A DNA stretch of 64,000 nt. Source: Curtobacterium sp. VKM Ac-1393 (GTDB lineage Bacteria; Actinomycetota; Actinomycetes; Actinomycetales; Microbacteriaceae). Below the pieces are notes generated by a model. That model was not told where the DNA came from. It ran no database searches and worked only from the letters and a program-made list of their open reading frames with translations. A program made the translations under genes and the position numbers. The stretch covers positions 124,001-188,000 of the forward strand of contig NZ_JADKRW010000003.1 in assembly GCF_015350995.1 (NCBI RefSeq), in the 5' to 3' direction. The first letter of the stretch is position 1. Each line of letters starts with the position of its first letter. Shown here one piece after another: positions 61,531 to 64,000 of this stretch.

Positions 61531-62027
61531 GACGGAGCACGCAGCCAGTCGACGACCCGCAGGAGCGCTGGGTCGTAGCCGTCGGTCGTGTCGACGTCGA
61601 GGCGTGGGACCCCGAGGTCGAGCGGCTCGGTGACGACCGGCGCGTTGCGCGCCACCCGGTCGTTCAGCTCCTGCTGGTGACCGCGGGCGACGAACCGGTC
61701 GAACGCCAGCGCGGATCGGCAGTGCACGTTCCGCACGTCCCCGGCCGACACCAGGGCAGAGCGCACGTCAGCCTCGGACTGACCGCGGTACAGCGTCGCG
61801 TCGGCGATGACGCTGCACCCGGCTACCGCGAGGTGCGCCGTCACGGTCCAGAACAACCGGACGCCGTGCGGCACGACATCGTCGCGACCGAGGTCGGCGC
61901 CGGCCATCAACCCGGCGTACAGCTGGTCGCGGTCGACGCGCGGCCAGCCGAGTTCGGCGGCGAGCGCCGACGCGAGCGTCGTCTTGCCGCTCCCGGGAGC
62001 GCCACTGATGAGCGCGATCGTCGCCAT
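61527..62027 (-). CDS. P-loop AAA/kinase-like protein
   Basis: 166-aa nucleotide-binding protein: Walker A ALISGAPGSGKTTLASALAA, VDRDQLYAGLMAGADLG, and SVIADATLYRGQSEADVR (Walker B-like IADAT). Resembles the zeta-toxin/chloramphenicol-phosphotransferase-like kinases annotated as AAA family ATPases; no antitoxin gene accompanies it. ATG at 62027 starts right at the first strand; a longer frame adds a proline-rich segment derived from the adjacent hairpin. Confidence 0.85.
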   Translation of the reverse strand: MATIALISGAPGSGKTTLASALAAELGWPRVDRDQLYAGLMAGADLGRDDVVPHGVRLFWTVTAHLAVAGCSVIADATLYRGQSEADVRSALVSAGDVRNVHCRSALAFDRFVARGHQQELNDRVARNAPVVTEPLDLGVPRLDVDTTDGYDPALLRVVDWLRAPS

Positions 62028-62048
62028 GGTCTCGACGCTACCGGGCAG

Positions 62049-62095
62049 CGGACGGGAGGCCCGTGGCGGACACGGCCACGCGCCTCCCGGCCGCC
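62049..62095. terminator. GACGGGAGGC-family hairpin (diverged)
   Basis: GCGGACGGGAGGCCCGTGGC pairs imperfectly with GCCACGCGCCTCCCGGCCGC. It follows the stop codon of the minus-strand polyol dehydrogenase by 30 bp and precedes the kinase start, so it can terminate the dehydrogenase transcript. Confidence 0.65.
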
Positions 62096-62124
62096 ATCGG
62101 CTCACGCGCAGGGCACGACTCGCG

Positions 62125-63606
62125 TCAGGAACGCGACAAGCGTTCGACCGTGGCGTGGGCGCCGTCGGCGATGAGCCCGTCGAGGGCGTCGCGGTACGCG
62201 GCGACGAACCGTTCGTCGTCGATCAGGTCGCCGAAGACCTGCCGGTTCGCGATGAAGGCGAGCCGGTCGTCGCGCTGGGTCAGGGCGATGCGGTGCAGCG
62301 ACTCGGCCAGGCGGTCGACGATCTCGATCGGCTCACCGGACTCGTCCGTGCCCTCGTCGTACCGCGCCCACGACGCGACGATGCCAGCGGACAGCGTGAC
62401 GGGCCGGCCGGCGGCGAGGTTGTCGCGGACCACGGGCAGCAGCCACTTCGGGATCCGGTCGCTCGACTCGGCGCACAGCCGGGCCAGGGTGTCGCGGACC
62501 TCGGGGTTCTGGAAGCGCTCGATGAGGGTGGACTTGTAGTCCTCGAGGTCGATGCCGGGCACGGGGTGCAGGGTCGGCGAGCCCTCTTCGTCCATGTAGC
62601 GGCGCAGGAACGCGGCGATCGTCGGGTCCTGCGTGGCCTCGTGCGCGTAGCGGTACCCGGACAGGTACCCGAAGTAGCACAGGCCCTGGTGCGAGGCGTT
62701 GAGCAGCCGGAGCTTCATCAGCTCGTACGGCTCGACGTCCTCGACGAGCTGCACGTCGGCGTCCTGGTACGGCGGGCGCCCGGCGGGGTGGTCGTCCTCG
62801 AGGACCCACTGGAAGAACGGTTCGGCGACGACGGGCCAGGCGTCCTCGATGCCGAGCTCGTCGCGGACCCAGGCGCGGTCCTCGTCGGCGGTGACCGGGG
62901 TGATGCGGTCGACCATCGAGTTCGGGAACGACACGTGCTCGTCCAACCAGTCGGCGAACGCCGGGTCCTGCAGGCGGGCGTAGGCGGTGAACATCTCGCG
63001 GGCGACGTGGCCGTTGCCCTGGATGTTGTCGCACGACATCACGGTGAAGGGCTGCTGGCCGCGGTCGCGACGACGACGGAGGGCTTCGACGACGAGGCCG
63101 AACACGGTGCGGGGCGGTCCGTCGCCGCGCAGGTCGGCCGCGACGCCGGGCTCGTCGGCGACGAACTCGCCGGTGACGTGGTCGAAGTTGTAGCCGCCCT
63201 CGGTGATGGTCAGGCTGACGATCTTGGTGTCGGGATGCGCCATCTTCTCGACGACGGCGTCGGGGTCGTCGACCGCGAGCAGGTAGTCGACGATGCTGCC
63301 GACGACCCGGGACTCACGGGTGCCGTCCGGGTGCTTGAGGACGAGCGTGTAGAGCCCGCCCTGCTCGGCCATCGCGGTGGCCATCCGGCGGTCCTGCTCG
63401 AGGACGCCGACGCCGCAGATGCCGTACTCGCGGGCCTCACCCCGCTGCAGGAGCCGGTCGATCACCATCGCCTGGTGCGCGCGGTGGAAGCCGCCGACGC
63501 CGAAGTGCACGATGCCGGCGGTGATCCCGTCGCGGTCGTAGGTCGGGACGGCGACGCCGCTCGCGGCGATCTCGGCGAGGGTCTCCGGGGACAGGCGGAC
63601 GGGCAT
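62125..63606 (-). CDS. Mannitol 2-dehydrogenase-family polyol dehydrogenase
   Basis: 493 aa, the length of Pseudomonas mannitol 2-dehydrogenase. NAD-binding GIVHFGVGGFHRAHQAMVID, VGSIVDYL, SLTITEGGYNFD, VMSCDNIQGNGHVAREM and the catalytic block MKLRLLNASHQGLCYFGYLS identify the long-chain polyol dehydrogenase family (mannitol, D-arabinitol, fructuronate). GAAGGAG precedes the ATG at 63606. Divergent from a TetR gene. D-arabinitol or mannitol oxidation fits the sugar-alcohol theme of the window, but specificity is not proven. Confidence 0.93.
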   Translation of the reverse strand: MPVRLSPETLAEIAASGVAVPTYDRDGITAGIVHFGVGGFHRAHQAMVIDRLLQRGEAREYGICGVGVLEQDRRMATAMAEQGGLYTLVLKHPDGTRESRVVGSIVDYLLAVDDPDAVVEKMAHPDTKIVSLTITEGGYNFDHVTGEFVADEPGVAADLRGDGPPRTVFGLVVEALRRRRDRGQQPFTVMSCDNIQGNGHVAREMFTAYARLQDPAFADWLDEHVSFPNSMVDRITPVTADEDRAWVRDELGIEDAWPVVAEPFFQWVLEDDHPAGRPPYQDADVQLVEDVEPYELMKLRLLNASHQGLCYFGYLSGYRYAHEATQDPTIAAFLRRYMDEEGSPTLHPVPGIDLEDYKSTLIERFQNPEVRDTLARLCAESSDRIPKWLLPVVRDNLAAGRPVTLSAGIVASWARYDEGTDESGEPIEIVDRLAESLHRIALTQRDDRLAFIANRQVFGDLIDDERFVAAYRDALDGLIADGAHATVERLSRS

Positions 63607-63712
63607 CGAGTACTCCTTCGTACGGCGGTCGTGCTGGCGGCAGTGCTGGGCCCAGTCAACCACGGGCACATCTGTTCAGAACCGTGTTTCCACTGCGGGG
63701 TACGAACCTGAG

Positions 63713-63751
63713 GATGCACTCGTAGTCGTTGCACCGAGTGCATCGATGCAC
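63713..63751. promoter_or_regulatory. Overlapping inverted repeats in the dehydrogenase-TetR gap
   Basis: GATGCACTCG (63713-63722) is inverted at 63735-63744, and GTGCATCGATGCAC (63738-63751) is itself a perfect 14-bp palindrome. The sites share GTGCATC and lie 16 bp or more before the TetR GTG, as expected for an autoregulated operator. Confidence 0.7.
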
Positions 63752-63766
63752 CTAGTGTTCTCGTTC

Positions 63767-64000
63767 GTGACCCTCACGACCGACCGCCGCGCCGCCCTCA
63801 AGGCGAAGCACCGTGCGGCGATCCTGCAGGCCGCTCGTGACCTGATCGACGAACGCGGCGGCCGCGAGTTCAGCGTCGACGACCTGGCAGCTCGGGCCGA
63901 CATCGCCCGGCGCACGGTCTTCAACCACTTCGCCTCGCTCGACGAGGTCCTGCTGGCCGTGTGCGAGCAGGAACTGTCCGTGATCATCGACCGGTTCCTC
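63767..64000 (+). CDS. TetR-family transcriptional regulator (3' part outside window)
   Basis: The first 78 residues show RAAILQAARDLIDERGGREF, then SVDDLAARADIARRTVFNHF followed by ASLDEVLLAVCEQE, a standard TetR helix-turn-helix. GTG at 63767 was chosen. An in-frame ATG at 63746 lies inside the palindrome and would add seven residues, with neither start having a Shine-Dalgarno sequence. It probably controls the divergent polyol dehydrogenase gene. Confidence 0.88.
   Translation, partial: MTLTTDRRAALKAKHRAAILQAARDLIDERGGREFSVDDLAARADIARRTVFNHFASLDEVLLAVCEQELSVIIDRFL

Noticed and set aside
61527-62027. Zeta-toxin of a toxin-antitoxin pair
   Set aside because: Only the general P-loop kinase pattern is visible and no small antitoxin gene precedes it; the neighbour is a WYL regulator.

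Overview
The window is 64 kb of uniformly high-GC DNA from an actinobacterium. The inference is Microbacteriaceae, most like Curtobacterium. The evidence is the codon usage, frequent GTG starts with 4-bp GTGA/ATGA gene overlaps, lipoprotein and Tat-type signal peptides, DtxR/IdeR-type iron boxes, LacI-rich sugar loci, and DUF3253-type and 'Tol-like' small proteins. There are no rRNA or tRNA genes, CRISPR arrays, phage genes or intact insertion sequences. Taxonomy was not tested by any search.

Layout. (1) 1-4806: a minus-strand Dpp/Opp-type peptide ABC transporter, cut at the left edge. (2) 5024-39069: a large plant-polysaccharide island centred on L-arabinose. It holds araB-araD-araA with a flavin alditol oxidase; a LacI regulator divergent from a GH127 beta-L-arabinofuranosidase with its own CUT1 ABC importer; a second LacI regulator divergent from a ChvE/MmsAB-type monosaccharide importer; a GH13 glycosidase; a GH35 beta-galactosidase with a second CUT1 importer and a third LacI regulator; and a GH51 alpha-L-arabinofuranosidase divergent from a third CUT1 importer. 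(3) 39271-44245: a siderophore module (siderophore-interacting protein, two FecCD permeases, ATPase, binding lipoprotein) behind two iron boxes. (4) 44339-46393: a class A penicillin-binding protein. (5) 46394-47821: a gene-poor, lower-GC stretch with probable gene remnants and one small membrane protein. (6) 47822-64000: housekeeping and accessory genes, including a Nudix hydrolase, a phosphotransferase, MarR plus quinone oxidoreductase, a pentapeptide-repeat protein, a LuxR two-component system with an ABC exporter, a TetR/metallo-hydrolase/esterase operon, a WYL regulator with a kinase, and a polyol dehydrogenase divergent from a TetR gene cut by the right edge.

How it works together. Five copies of the 12-bp palindrome GTGAGCGCTCAC lie upstream of araBDA, of the ChvE-type importer, and between the GH51 enzyme and its importer, so these units probably form one L-arabinose regulon. 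The LacI protein at 18533-19582 is the best candidate regulator. The GH35 locus and the GH127 locus have different operator-like palindromes next to their own LacI genes. Side-chain and glycoprotein arabinose would be released by GH51 and GH127, imported by CUT1 and CUT2 systems, and fed through AraA, AraB and AraD to xylulose 5-phosphate.

Beyond the genes, the window carries several families of intergenic hairpins and repeats. One family has near-perfect 38-40 bp palindromes sharing a GACGGGAGGC / GCCTCCCGTC core, and its copies sit just after stop codons. There is also a 350-bp intergenic repeat array near 11.7 kb and in-frame tandem repeats at the 5' ends of araD and of one iron permease gene.
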